From UMGS363 sp051881775 (GTDB lineage: Bacteria; Bacillota; Clostridia; Oscillospirales; Ruminococcaceae): DNA of 64,000 nt. The stretch is taken from contig JBJEQN010000026.1 in assembly GCA_051881775.1 (NCBI GenBank), positions 4,653 to 68,652 on the forward strand. Direction: 5' to 3'. The notes beneath the pieces were generated by a model. The model was not told the DNA's origin and ran no database searches. It was given only the letters and a program-made list of their open reading frames with translations. Positions 40,829 through 48,884 of this stretch are shown in pieces. A program made the position numbers and the translations under genes. Every line of letters starts with the position of its first letter. Within the stretch, counting starts at the first letter, position 1.

Positions 40829-43201
40829 CTATCTCAGCTGACCCGTTTTAAAGCAGAAATCCCCGTTTTCAATAAGCAGCTTTACGCAGTCTCCCCGTCT
40901 TACCTCGCCGCTGATTATCTTTTTCGACAGCATATTTTCAACGTTGACGGTTATATCACGGCGCAGGTTTCTCGCTCCGCTTTTTCCTATGCCGCACTCC
41001 GCCAGCTTCTTAACGGCTTCGGGGCTGAATTCAAGGGAAATTTCCAAGGCGCACGCCCGTCTGCGCAGACTGTCCAGCATTTTTCTTGCAATGTCCGTAA
41101 GCTCGGGACCTCCAAGCTGCTCAAACACTATTATATCGTCAAGCCTGCCAAGAAGCTCGGGGCTGAAATAGCTTCGCACCTCCTTCATAACGCCCCGTTC
41201 GGCTTCCGCTTCTCCGATGCGGATAAAGCCAACGCCCTTGTTTTCCGTAAGATTTGCCGCACCGATATTTGACGTAAGGATGACTACCGTGTTGCGGAAG
41301 CTGACAGACCGTCCGCTGCTGTCCGTAAGTGTACCCTCTTCAAATATCTGGAGCAGAATATTGTTTATATCGCTGTGTGCCTTTTCTATCTCGTCAAAAA
41401 GCACCACGCTGTAAGGCTGTCTGCGCACCTTTTCCGTAAGCACGCCGCCGTCCTCGTAGCCCACATATCCCGGAGGAGAACCCACCAGCTTTGAAACGCT
41501 GTGCTTCTCCATATACTCCGACATATCAAAGCGTATAAGCGCCTTTTCATCGCCGAACAGCGCCTCCGCAAGCGCCCTTGAAAGCTCTGTTTTGCCCGAA
41601 CCCGTAGGGCCTGTGAAAAGGAAACAGCCGATAGGACGCTTGGGGTCTTTAAGTCCCGAACGACCAAGCCTTACTGCGTCCGCAACTGCTTTTACCGCCT
41701 TGTCCTGACCTATCACCCGTCTGTGAAGCTCATCTTCAAGGTCAAGGAGCCGCCTGCTTTCCTCGGCGGTTATCTTTTTCAGCGGTATGCCCGTTATATC
41801 GGAGATGACTTCCGCAATGCTTTCACGGCTCACCACCACCTTTTTTTCCTCGCTTGAACTGTACCAGCTGGGCAGACTGCGGTATTTTTCGGCGCTTTTG
41901 CTCTGAAAAGGTACTTCCGCCGCCTTTTTCTGCGAAGACTGCCTCTCTATCATACGCTTCAGGCTTTCCGCAAGCTGGCTGAGGGTCTGAGGCGTTGAAG
42001 AAGCCCTCATACGCTCTCTTGAAGCAGCCTCGTCAATAAGGTCAATGGCTTTGTCGGGGAGATAACGTCCCGGCTGATAGCGCACGGATAGCTCCACAGC
42101 CGCCCTAACAGCCTCGTCGGTTATCTCGGCGTTGTGGAAATCCTCATAGCACTTTTTTAAGCCGCTTATTATCTTTACCGCTTCTTCCTCCGTAGGCTCA
42201 CCTATCATCACCTGCTGAAAACGGCGGTCAAGGGCGGCGTCCTTTTCGATGAAGCGGCGATATTCGTTAATGGTGGTTGCGCCTATTATCTGCAGCTCGC
42301 CCCTTGCAAGCTGTGGTTTCAGTATATTTGCGGCGTCAATTGCACCCTCCGCCGCTCCTGCGCCAACGATAGTGTGAAGCTCGTCTATAAAAAGGATTAT
42401 ATTTCCGCAGCCTGCCACTTCTTCAAGGCACTGCTTAACTCTTTCCTCAAAATCCCCACGATACTTTGCGCCTGCAAGCATTGAGGTAAGGTTAAGGGAA
42501 AAAATATGCTTATGGCGTATAACTTCGGGAACGTTCCCCTCGGCAAGCATAGCAGCAATGCCCTCTACAACGGCGGTCTTGCCCACGCCTGCTTCTCCTA
42601 TAAGGCAGGGGTTGTTCTTGCTCCGCCTTGACAATATCTGTATGACCCGTTCTATCTCCTTTTCACGGCCGATAACGGGGTCGCACTTGTTTTCGGCGGC
42701 TTCCTTTGTAAGGTCACGGGCGTATTTGGAGAGGGTCGTCAGCTTCATCTCTCCGCTGCACCGCGGCGATGTTACCGCGGAGCAGGCACCCGATAATCTC
42801 GATATATTTCCGCCAAGGTCGTTAAGGATAGTGACTGCGGTACAGCCCTCCTGACTTAAAAGCGCCGCAAGCAGATGCTCCGTTCCCGCAAGCCTTGAAC
42901 CGGCAGTTACGGCTATCTCCTCCGCTTTTTCAATGGTGCGCCTTGCCGCAGGTGTTACCGAATCATCGCTTACAACCGAGGGTTCTCCCCTGCCAACAAG
43001 TTCGACTATCTTTTTCAGAACGTCCCCTTCGCTTATTCCGCACATCCTGAACGCACCCGAAGCCGTGCAGCCCTGCTCGCTTATAAGGGAAAGCAGTATA
43101 TGCTCGCTGCCCACATAGGTATGCCCCAGCTTGCCTGCCTGCAAAAAGGCTTTGTTTATGACAGTATTTGCTTTTTTGGTAAAGCTTTCTATATTATACA
43201 T
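40829..43201 (-). CDS. clpC: ClpC-like AAA+ unfoldase without UVR domain
   Basis: The ATG at 43201 gives 790 aa. Two Clp N-terminal repeats (about 1-140) precede two AAA+ domains: Walker A GEAGVGKTAVVEG near 204, and GPTGSGKTELSRALAE near 535. A short mid-region (about 405-465) contains SLKRMIERQSSQKKAAE but no UVR motif, so the M domain is reduced. VGF in the second AAA+ domain (KGVGFIR) matches the loop that docks ClpP. It should unfold proteins for ClpP. No ctsR, mcsA or mcsB is adjacent, unlike the classic ClpC operon. The start is supported by homology more than by the ribosome binding site, which is 12 nt away. Confidence 0.88.
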   Translation of the reverse strand: MYNIESFTKKANTVINKAFLQAGKLGHTYVGSEHILLSLISEQGCTASGAFRMCGISEGDVLKKIVELVGRGEPSVVSDDSVTPAARRTIEKAEEIAVTAGSRLAGTEHLLAALLSQEGCTAVTILNDLGGNISRLSGACSAVTSPRCSGEMKLTTLSKYARDLTKEAAENKCDPVIGREKEIERVIQILSRRSKNNPCLIGEAGVGKTAVVEGIAAMLAEGNVPEVIRHKHIFSLNLTSMLAGAKYRGDFEERVKQCLEEVAGCGNIILFIDELHTIVGAGAAEGAIDAANILKPQLARGELQIIGATTINEYRRFIEKDAALDRRFQQVMIGEPTEEEAVKIISGLKKCYEDFHNAEITDEAVRAAVELSVRYQPGRYLPDKAIDLIDEAASRERMRASSTPQTLSQLAESLKRMIERQSSQKKAAEVPFQSKSAEKYRSLPSWYSSSEEKKVVVSRESIAEVISDITGIPLKKITAEESRRLLDLEDELHRRVIGQDKAVKAVADAVRLGRSGLKDPKRPIGCFLFTGPTGSGKTELSRALAEALFGDEKALIRFDMSEYMEKHSVSKLVGSPPGYVGYEDGGVLTEKVRRQPYSVVLFDEIEKAHSDINNILLQIFEEGTLTDSSGRSVSFRNTVVILTSNIGAANLTENKGVGFIRIGEAEAERGVMKEVRSYFSPELLGRLDDIIVFEQLGGPELTDIARKMLDSLRRRACALEISLEFSPEAVKKLAECGIGKSGARNLRRDITVNVENMLSKKIISGEVRRGDCVKLLIENGDFCFKTGQLR

Positions 43202-43410
43202 TACCGTGACCATTCCTTTCAAGATCATGCCAAAATCATTCAATATGCAGTTATATTATCCCACTGCTTATGCAAAATATTTGTCACATATGGAATGAAT
43301 CAAAGTTAAATTTTCTCAGATAGGTTCACAATTATTGCTTCGGCTTTATTTTTAATTTGATTTTTTTGACAAAATTCTTGAAAAATAAACATCGGCGTGT
43401 ATGAGTACAG

Positions 43411-43515
43411 CTACGGGCATTTTCCTGCGGCACGGCGAACAAAGGCGGTCTGTTTTCCTCACATTTGCTGTAATTTAACCACAATTTATGTAGGGGACGG
43501 GTCTCCCGTCCCGAC
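43411..43515 (-). repeat. Partial composite repeat (GTAGGGG end)
   Basis: In reverse orientation this matches 59690-59800: GTAGGGGACGGGTCTCCCGTCCC, then ATAAATTGTGGTTAAATTACAGC, AAATGTG, CCGCCTTTGTT and GCAGGAAAATG. The palindromic GTAGGGG end also recurs near 51090 and 51150. Confidence 0.7.
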
Positions 43516-43545
43516 TTTTCCGCACAAAATAAGCTTTATTTCGCA

Positions 43546-43580
43546 TTATCTCTGTAGGGGCGCACAGTGTGCGCCCGATT
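43546..43580. repeat. 35-bp TTATCTCTGTAGGGG repeat, copy 1
   Basis: The 35-bp sequence, ending in GCGCACAGTGTGCGCCC palindrome, is identical to 43946-43980. Confidence 0.85.
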
Positions 43581-43683
43581 ACCGCCAACAAAATGAGAAA
43601 GGCTTGTCCGTTGCGAAAAACGTTGGGAAAACGCAATCCGTACAGCGAACAATAACCTTACCGGAAAGCGCATAGCGGTGGCC

Positions 43684-43706
43684 GGGAGGGGGTGGGAGGT
43701 TTGGGG
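43684..43706 (+). other. G-quadruplex-type motif
   Basis: Four runs of three or more G occur with short loops of 1, 2 and 6 nt (GGGAGGGGGTGGGAGGTTT, then GGGG). This fits the canonical rule for intramolecular quadruplexes. It is next to the G-rich inverted repeat. Confidence 0.6.
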
Positions 43707-43732
43707 AAAGAGAGTGCAGAGGGAAAACCGCA

Positions 43733-43794
43733 AGGGGAGAGGGGGAGGGCGGCCCAGCGTCCTTAGGTTTCCAGAGCGCCTCCCCCTCTCCCCT
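43733..43794. repeat. 16-bp perfect G-rich inverted repeat
   Basis: AGGGGAGAGGGGGAGG (43733-43748) and its exact complement (43779-43794) flank a 30-bp spacer. One strand is nearly all purine. Confidence 0.9.
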
Positions 43795-43945
43795 GAAGGT
43801 TGTCCCTTTGCAGCAGTTGTGCTATGCCGCAGCGCTTAACATCAAGCTGATTCGTTAAATTGAACTATGGCGTAACGCAAATATTATTCATTCAGCAAAG
43901 CGCTCTGTTTGCCGTTTTGCAGAAAAATGTTCGTTGCTCCGCACG

Positions 43946-43980
43946 TTATCTCTGTAGGGGCGCACAGTGTGCGCCCGATT
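43946..43980. repeat. 35-bp TTATCTCTGTAGGGG repeat, copy 2
   Basis: Identical to 43546-43580 in the same orientation, 400 bp away. Confidence 0.85.
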
Positions 43981-44032
43981 TGCTTACACGGAATATTAAG
44001 GGAGAACGGACATAATTCCGAATTTAATTTGT

Positions 44033-44352
44033 CGTGTCGCAGAAAAATGCTCGTCGCTGCGCTCCTTACATTTTCCTGCGAGGGTAGTTTTATTTTATTG
44101 GTTAGAAATGGCGCAATTCACATAGTTGGTTCCGCAGGTTTTGTGTTATATAACACTTTCCTCGATTCCGATTTTTTATGTGAATTGCGCCTTTTGATTC
44201 ATTACTTTGCTGTTTTTAACGCAGCTTTGTGTTGTGCCTTAGTTTAGGGGATTTCGCTCTCTGCGGAGAGCGACAAGGGGCTCCTCGCCCCTTGACCCTC
44301 GCCAAAGGGACTCGTCCCTTTGGAATCCCGTTACGCTTCGCAGGCGGGGCTG
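44033..44352 (+). repeat. Composite intergenic repeat, copy A
   Basis: Modules in order: GTCGCAGAAAAATG with complement CATTTTCCTGCG (44034-44084), the 82-bp GGCGCAATTCACAT palindrome, a CCTTAGTTTAGGGG stretch, and CGCTCTCTGCGGAGAGCG with GACAAGGGG. The same order occurs in copies B and C near 59.3-60.1 kb. The right end diverges after the GACAAGGGG module. Confidence 0.85.
44110..44191. repeat. 82-bp palindromic element, copy A
   Basis: Starts GGCGCAATTCACAT and ends ATGTGAATTGCGCC, exact complements, with a central GTGTTATATAACAC palindrome. Two more copies of the same 82-bp length occur at 59459-59540 and 59852-59933. Confidence 0.9.
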
Positions 44353-46599
44353 TTATATGGTGCGCTTATTTTTCTTTTTCCTGTTTTTCTTCATAGTCTT
44401 TACTGTTCTGCGGTATTGCTCATAGGCTTTCTTCGCTTCGCCCTTTTCCGCAGGATATTCGCCGTAGCAAACTCTTTCAAAGGGACGGATGATCTCTTCC
44501 GCAGAAGAATCGGTCTTTGACATTACAAATTCCGCAAGCTGATCCGGCGTAAGGTTCTCCGCCTTTATTCCGTATATCCTGCTTATTTTATGCACAAAAC
44601 GGCGGTAAACAAGGAGCAATCCCTTTTCTTCCGCAGAAAATCTTATTCTGAGCGAAAATCCCAGTTCTTCAAGCTGCGGCATAAATATTACCAACACTGC
44701 CACAAGTATTATCAGCGCCGCTGTGGTTATGCAGGTAACAAGCATTGCAAGATAATCGGTTTCGTCGTCGTTTGCTCCCCCTGTGCCTGCTGCGTCGCCT
44801 TCTCCGCTGCCTACGGTAGGCTCGTATATGGTCCAGCCTGCGCCGGGGATATATACCTCGGGGTAAGCGTGGGCATTTTCTGTCAATATCTGATACATAT
44901 TATTGCCCGTCATTTCGCCGCAGATAAAGCCTTCCGTGAAGCGAACCTTAAGTCCTGCCGCATTTGCAAGAAGACAGTAGGCTGTGGCAAAATCGGAACA
45001 GGTTCCCCTTTTGCTTTCCGTAAGGAAAAATTCGGGAGTGTCGCTTTCCTCGGGCGCTTTATAGCCAAGGTCGTAAATAAAGCCGCTGTTGTAGAAATAC
45101 TGCTCTATCGCCTCCGCCTTTTCCCAATCGTAGGTAAGTCCTGCGGTTATCTCATCGGAAATGCGCTGTATTTCATCGGAAACGACAAAGGTCTTGCGCC
45201 CCTCGGCATTTCCTGCGTCGCCCCATTCCAGACCGAACTCCTTTGCCGTTTCGTAAGCATCGGAACCCATATCTGCCGTTAAAACTATCTCCGTAAGCAG
45301 TTCGCCGAATTCATCAAAGGAAATGTTGCAAAGTCCCGAGCTTATCCAGCCGCTTTCCCTTGCATAGTCGCCGTCGTAAAAGCTTACGGAATAACCCTCC
45401 GCACCGCCGAGCCGTCCGCCGTTGGGGAAAACCTCTCCAGAATAGGTCATTCGGCTGAAATCGTCTGTTCTGTCCGTGAAAACCGTTCCCGTTATCCTTT
45501 CGGGAGCAAGAACATACTCCGCAGGGAAATCCACCGCTTTGATTATTGCCGAATGTTCCTTATCCTCTGCGGCGGAAAGAGCGGCAAGGGCAGCTTTGTC
45601 AACATTGTCAAGAATATCCGCATCGTATTGGGTGTATGCGTCAAGAAGTGCTGAAAAGCTCTTGTATTTTGCGCCTTCCTCCCAGTCGCCGTAACCGTAG
45701 CCTTTACCGTAGCCGGAGGATACCCAGTAGCGGTTCGCCGTGTCGTAATCGTCAAAGACCTGTATCTTGAAATACTGGGGCTTGTCCGTGCTGACAAGGT
45801 ATATCAGCTTTGATTCCATATCGTTGAAATCGTCGGCGTTGCCCGAATGGTCGGTGTAGCTGCCCGTTGTTCTGCCGTACCGTCCGCTGAAGGAAAAATA
45901 GCTTGTGAAGGTCTCGAATTTTTCGTAAAAGGGAGCTTCCTTCGGCTTGGGTATGATTATTGCAATAAGAACTACCGCAACGGCAAAGTCCGTGTACGCC
46001 GCCAAAGCCGCATTTTTGCCTGCCGACTGACGTTTTTTTACATCTCTGCTGCGATATTCACTGATATACATAAAAATATTCATAGCCGCAACAAGCACAG
46101 GAAGATAGTTCGGTATCGGCTGCGCAGCCTTGACATATATTGCAAAGGGAATAAGGCTCACAAGGGTCAGAATTGTTGCACGATAAATTATATGTGTGAA
46201 ATAATATGCAACGGAGCTTATGAAAAAGCTGAACATTACCGTAAAGCTGATAATGAACGGGGGTATCGTTTCAATAGTGGCGCCGCCCGTCATGAACCAC
46301 TCGGCAAAATCTATCCTGTTGGGAACGGGACCCAGCAGAACATTCACCGCCGCAAGGAGTACGATCATCAATGCGATGTAAACGGGTATACCCAGCTTCC
46401 TGTGAACGTTGATAAAGTCGTAAATACGGAAAAATATCAGGGTCAGCAGGGCGGTGAGCAGTGTATAAACGTTAAAAATATTTCCGAGATAAAGTGTTTC
46501 AGCCGCAGCTGCCGTCAGCACCGAAAAAAGGAACGGCAAAGCCTTGCGGCTCATATTCTGCACGCTGAAAAAAGCCGTGCTTTCTTTGGCTTCTGTCAT
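44353..46599 (-). CDS. Membrane transglutaminase-like protein
   Basis: This 748-aa protein has six or so membrane helices in the first 215 residues, a large outer region with the transglutaminase core near 535-615, and one more helix near 640-660 before a cytosolic tail. The catalytic Cys is in RGTCSDFATAY and the His in ENAHAYPEVYIPGAGW. The third residue appears to be Glu in YEPT. Such proteins are coded with MoxR and DUF58 genes. The transglutaminase fold may cleave or cross-link peptides or envelope proteins. It is the last gene of the operon (16 bp after DUF58). Confidence 0.9.
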   Translation of the reverse strand: MTEAKESTAFFSVQNMSRKALPFLFSVLTAAAAETLYLGNIFNVYTLLTALLTLIFFRIYDFINVHRKLGIPVYIALMIVLLAAVNVLLGPVPNRIDFAEWFMTGGATIETIPPFIISFTVMFSFFISSVAYYFTHIIYRATILTLVSLIPFAIYVKAAQPIPNYLPVLVAAMNIFMYISEYRSRDVKKRQSAGKNAALAAYTDFAVAVVLIAIIIPKPKEAPFYEKFETFTSYFSFSGRYGRTTGSYTDHSGNADDFNDMESKLIYLVSTDKPQYFKIQVFDDYDTANRYWVSSGYGKGYGYGDWEEGAKYKSFSALLDAYTQYDADILDNVDKAALAALSAAEDKEHSAIIKAVDFPAEYVLAPERITGTVFTDRTDDFSRMTYSGEVFPNGGRLGGAEGYSVSFYDGDYARESGWISSGLCNISFDEFGELLTEIVLTADMGSDAYETAKEFGLEWGDAGNAEGRKTFVVSDEIQRISDEITAGLTYDWEKAEAIEQYFYNSGFIYDLGYKAPEESDTPEFFLTESKRGTCSDFATAYCLLANAAGLKVRFTEGFICGEMTGNNMYQILTENAHAYPEVYIPGAGWTIYEPTVGSGEGDAAGTGGANDDETDYLAMLVTCITTAALIILVAVLVIFMPQLEELGFSLRIRFSAEEKGLLLVYRRFVHKISRIYGIKAENLTPDQLAEFVMSKTDSSAEEIIRPFERVCYGEYPAEKGEAKKAYEQYRRTVKTMKKNRKKKNKRTI

Positions 46600-46614
46600 T
46601 CCTTACGCTCCTTT

Positions 46615-47829
46615 TTATGAAATAAGCTCTGCGGTGAAGTCCGACCCGATCATCCAGTAGGGCGGCTCAAACACGCCGCTTTCTCCTGCGATAACAGCCG
46701 TTATCTCCGTTCCGCTGCGGCGCAGTTCCTCAGCTTCTGCGGCAAGTACAGCATCGGGGCAAGGTGTGAAAAGCATTATCCCTCCCGATTTTCCCCTTTC
46801 CGCAAGCTCCCCACGGGGTATGCGGGCAGCCGCTTTTTCCGCAGGCAGGAATTCATATTCCGCAAAAGCCGTCTGCAATGCGGAAATATCTCCCGGGTCG
46901 GTTATATCAAAGGGAACAAAGCCGTCCTTTGAGTTATACCATACCGTAGATTCAAAGCCAAGGCGGAAAAGTGAGAAAGCAACTGCAAGCAAGCCCTCAA
47001 CGGCTCTTTCGTTGAACGCTCTGCCGCCGCCTGCGCTGTCAAGGACTATCATCTGCTGCATTGCCTCTATCTCATCGTCAAGACGCACCATATAAACGTC
47101 CTTTTTTGAGGACAGCTTCCAGTTTATCCTGCGGACAGGGTCGCCCTCGGAATATTCCCTGTGAGTATATCCGGGCATTCCGCCGAAAAGGTTAAGCCCG
47201 TCGTTTTCCTTGGTGTCCTCGCTTTCATCGGAAAAGCGTATAGTATCCGCAGCGCTTCGTACAAGGGGCATATCGGAGGGCACATCGGGAATGTCGGGAA
47301 AGACCTTTACCTTTTCGGAATAGCGGTGTTCTCCCGTTTCCTTATATAAGGGAAGAGAAAAAAAGTGCAGGAAATCCTCAATTCGGATTTTTTCTATCCC
47401 TATCTGCGCAGGACCCCACATTTCCGCCTTAAAGCTCACCTCAAACTCCGTTTCGCTTCTTGGGGAAACTCCCGCTGTGTATTCCCTGCCGCCCGATATG
47501 CTGAAGCCCTCACATTCCGTAAGCCTTATTACGACCGCAGGAACGGGGAACAGACTTTTGTTCCTTATTTTTATTTTAAACGAGAATTCTTCGTTCTTAT
47601 AGACCGTATTGCCGCTTGTTTCTGCGGAAATTTCCAGCTTTTTGCCAAGATATACTGCCAGCGTTACCAAAGCGGAAAATACGGGAGCCGCCGCAAGGGT
47701 CATAAAGAATATCCAGCCTGTGTACGCCGACATATAAAGTGCAAAGAAAAGGCAAAATCCCATTGCCGCAAGATAGCCGGCTATACGCAGGAACATTGCC
47801 GCAGCTTTGCTCTGCCTGTGTTTTTTCAT
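46615..47829 (-). CDS. DUF58 protein
   Basis: The ATG at 47829 gives 404 aa. Two membrane helices lie near residues 15-58. A beta-rich domain follows, then the DUF58 core with EGDPVRRINWKLSSKKDVYMVRLDDE near 240-265 and MIVLDSAGGG, which resembles a von Willebrand A-like fold with a modified metal site. DUF58 proteins are partners of MoxR ATPases. The distances (17 bp from MoxR, 15 bp to the transglutaminase gene) show one operon. Confidence 0.92.
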   Translation of the reverse strand: MKKHRQSKAAAMFLRIAGYLAAMGFCLFFALYMSAYTGWIFFMTLAAAPVFSALVTLAVYLGKKLEISAETSGNTVYKNEEFSFKIKIRNKSLFPVPAVVIRLTECEGFSISGGREYTAGVSPRSETEFEVSFKAEMWGPAQIGIEKIRIEDFLHFFSLPLYKETGEHRYSEKVKVFPDIPDVPSDMPLVRSAADTIRFSDESEDTKENDGLNLFGGMPGYTHREYSEGDPVRRINWKLSSKKDVYMVRLDDEIEAMQQMIVLDSAGGGRAFNERAVEGLLAVAFSLFRLGFESTVWYNSKDGFVPFDITDPGDISALQTAFAEYEFLPAEKAAARIPRGELAERGKSGGIMLFTPCPDAVLAAEAEELRRSGTEITAVIAGESGVFEPPYWMIGSDFTAELIS

Positions 47830-47845
47830 AAGCGCAGCACCCCGT

Positions 47846-48775
47846 TTATTCGGTAGGTACGGCAGTATCGGCAACCGCCTTTTCAATAGCCGCTTCCGCC
47901 GTTCCGAGTGCCGCCTTGCCCTTGGGAGAAAGCATTATCCTGTGGGAAAGCACGGACACGGCACAGTTCCTTACATCATCGGGAGTTATATAATCCCTTT
48001 CGTCAATGAACGCCAGAGCCTTTGCCGCCTTGTAAAGCGCAATGCTTCCTCTGGGGCTTACTCCAAGCTTTATGTTTTCGCTGTTTCTTGTAGCCGCAGC
48101 GATAGCAACGATGTAATTCTTAACGCTTTCCGCCGCTCTTACCTTTTTTACCTCGTCCTGAAGTGCGGCGATGTCGTCCAACGAAAGCACAGGCTTTATC
48201 TTTGCAACGGGATTCTCAAACTCGTTTCTTTCAAGAATGCCCGTTTCCTCCGCTGCTGTGGGATAACCCATGCTTATTTTCATTGCAAATCTGTCCATCT
48301 GAGCTTCGGGCAGGTGGTATGTTCCGTAGGTCTCAACGGGGTTCTGTGTGGCAAGCACCATAAAGGGACGGGGCAGGATGTGGGTCTTGCCGTCAATGCT
48401 GACCTGCCGCTCCTCCATTACTTCAAGCAGAGAGGACTGCGCCTTGGGCGAGGCTCTGTTTATCTCGTCCGCAAGGAGAAAATTGCAGAATGCAGCGCCC
48501 TTTTTGTATTCAAGCTCTCCCGTCTGACGGTCAAGCATGGAAAAACCCGTAATGTCCGAGGGCATTATGTCGGGGGTAAGCTGTATACGGCTGAACACAC
48601 CGTCAACGGAGCGTGAAAGTGCCGCCGCAAGCTGTGTTTTGCCCACGCCGGGAACGTCCTCGATAAGAACGTGTCCCTCCATAAGCAAAGCGGTGACGGT
48701 CTGTATTATGACCTCCCGTTTTCCTATAATGACCTTTTCAATATTGTCGATAAGTGCGGATATACGCTTGTCCAT
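47846..48775 (-). CDS. MoxR-family AAA+ ATPase
   Basis: This 309-aa AAA+ protein has Walker A EDVPGVGKTQLAAAL near residues 38-52, Walker B FLLADEINRASPKAQSSLLEVME near 96-118 and sensor 1 LATQNPVE near 145. The C-terminal lid has the GASPRG-type SPRGSIALYKAAKALA near 242-257. MoxR ATPases act as chaperones for DUF58/VWA partners. AAGGAGA precedes the ATG. It heads the MoxR-DUF58-transglutaminase operon. Confidence 0.95.
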   Translation of the reverse strand: MDKRISALIDNIEKVIIGKREVIIQTVTALLMEGHVLIEDVPGVGKTQLAAALSRSVDGVFSRIQLTPDIMPSDITGFSMLDRQTGELEYKKGAAFCNFLLADEINRASPKAQSSLLEVMEERQVSIDGKTHILPRPFMVLATQNPVETYGTYHLPEAQMDRFAMKISMGYPTAAEETGILERNEFENPVAKIKPVLSLDDIAALQDEVKKVRAAESVKNYIVAIAAATRNSENIKLGVSPRGSIALYKAAKALAFIDERDYITPDDVRNCAVSVLSHRIMLSPKGKAALGTAEAAIEKAVADTAVPTE

Positions 48776-48847
48776 AGCTTTTCTCCTTGATGTTTTTATT
48801 ATAATTATATCCCGATAAGAACGTACTAAACCTTGCTGTTCAAATTA

Positions 48848-48881
48848 TGCCGCCGGTAATAGCCAAATTTTCCGGCGGCAC
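48848..48881 (-). terminator. Weak terminator after the leucine-rich-repeat gene
   Basis: On the minus strand GCCGCCGG / CCGGCGGC forms an 8-bp stem, followed by ATAATTTG. The U-tract is poor, so termination may be partial. Confidence 0.5.
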
Positions 48882-48884
48882 AGC

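Larger units (their letters stand above)
43244..44352. other. 1.1-kb gene-free repeat cluster
   Basis: No open frame here is supported by a start signal or homology. The stretch is made of dispersed repeats: a copy of the ATAAATTGTG-type module (43411-43515), two copies of a GTAGGGGCGCACAG-type palindrome, a G-rich segment, a long GGGGAGAGGG inverted repeat and a composite element (44033-44352). The beginning, to about 43410, shows nothing clear except AT-rich DNA upstream of clpC. Confidence 0.8.

Noticed and set aside
43214..43330. A CtsR operator upstream of the ClpC-like gene.
   Set aside because: I find no tandem GGTCAAA heptads and no convincing promoter there.
43546..43980. The two 35-bp GTAGGGG repeats as a CRISPR array.
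   Set aside because: Only two copies 400 bp apart, with no regular spacers and no cas genes.
43909..44247. A 112-codon frame in the repeat cluster.
   Set aside because: It crosses palindromic repeats, has no ribosome binding site, and codes a Cys/Phe/Leu-rich string with no family.
44590..45282. A long plus-strand frame opposite the transglutaminase gene, and similar frames opposite other genes.
   Set aside because: They are antisense shadows of good genes with no start signal or recognisable product.
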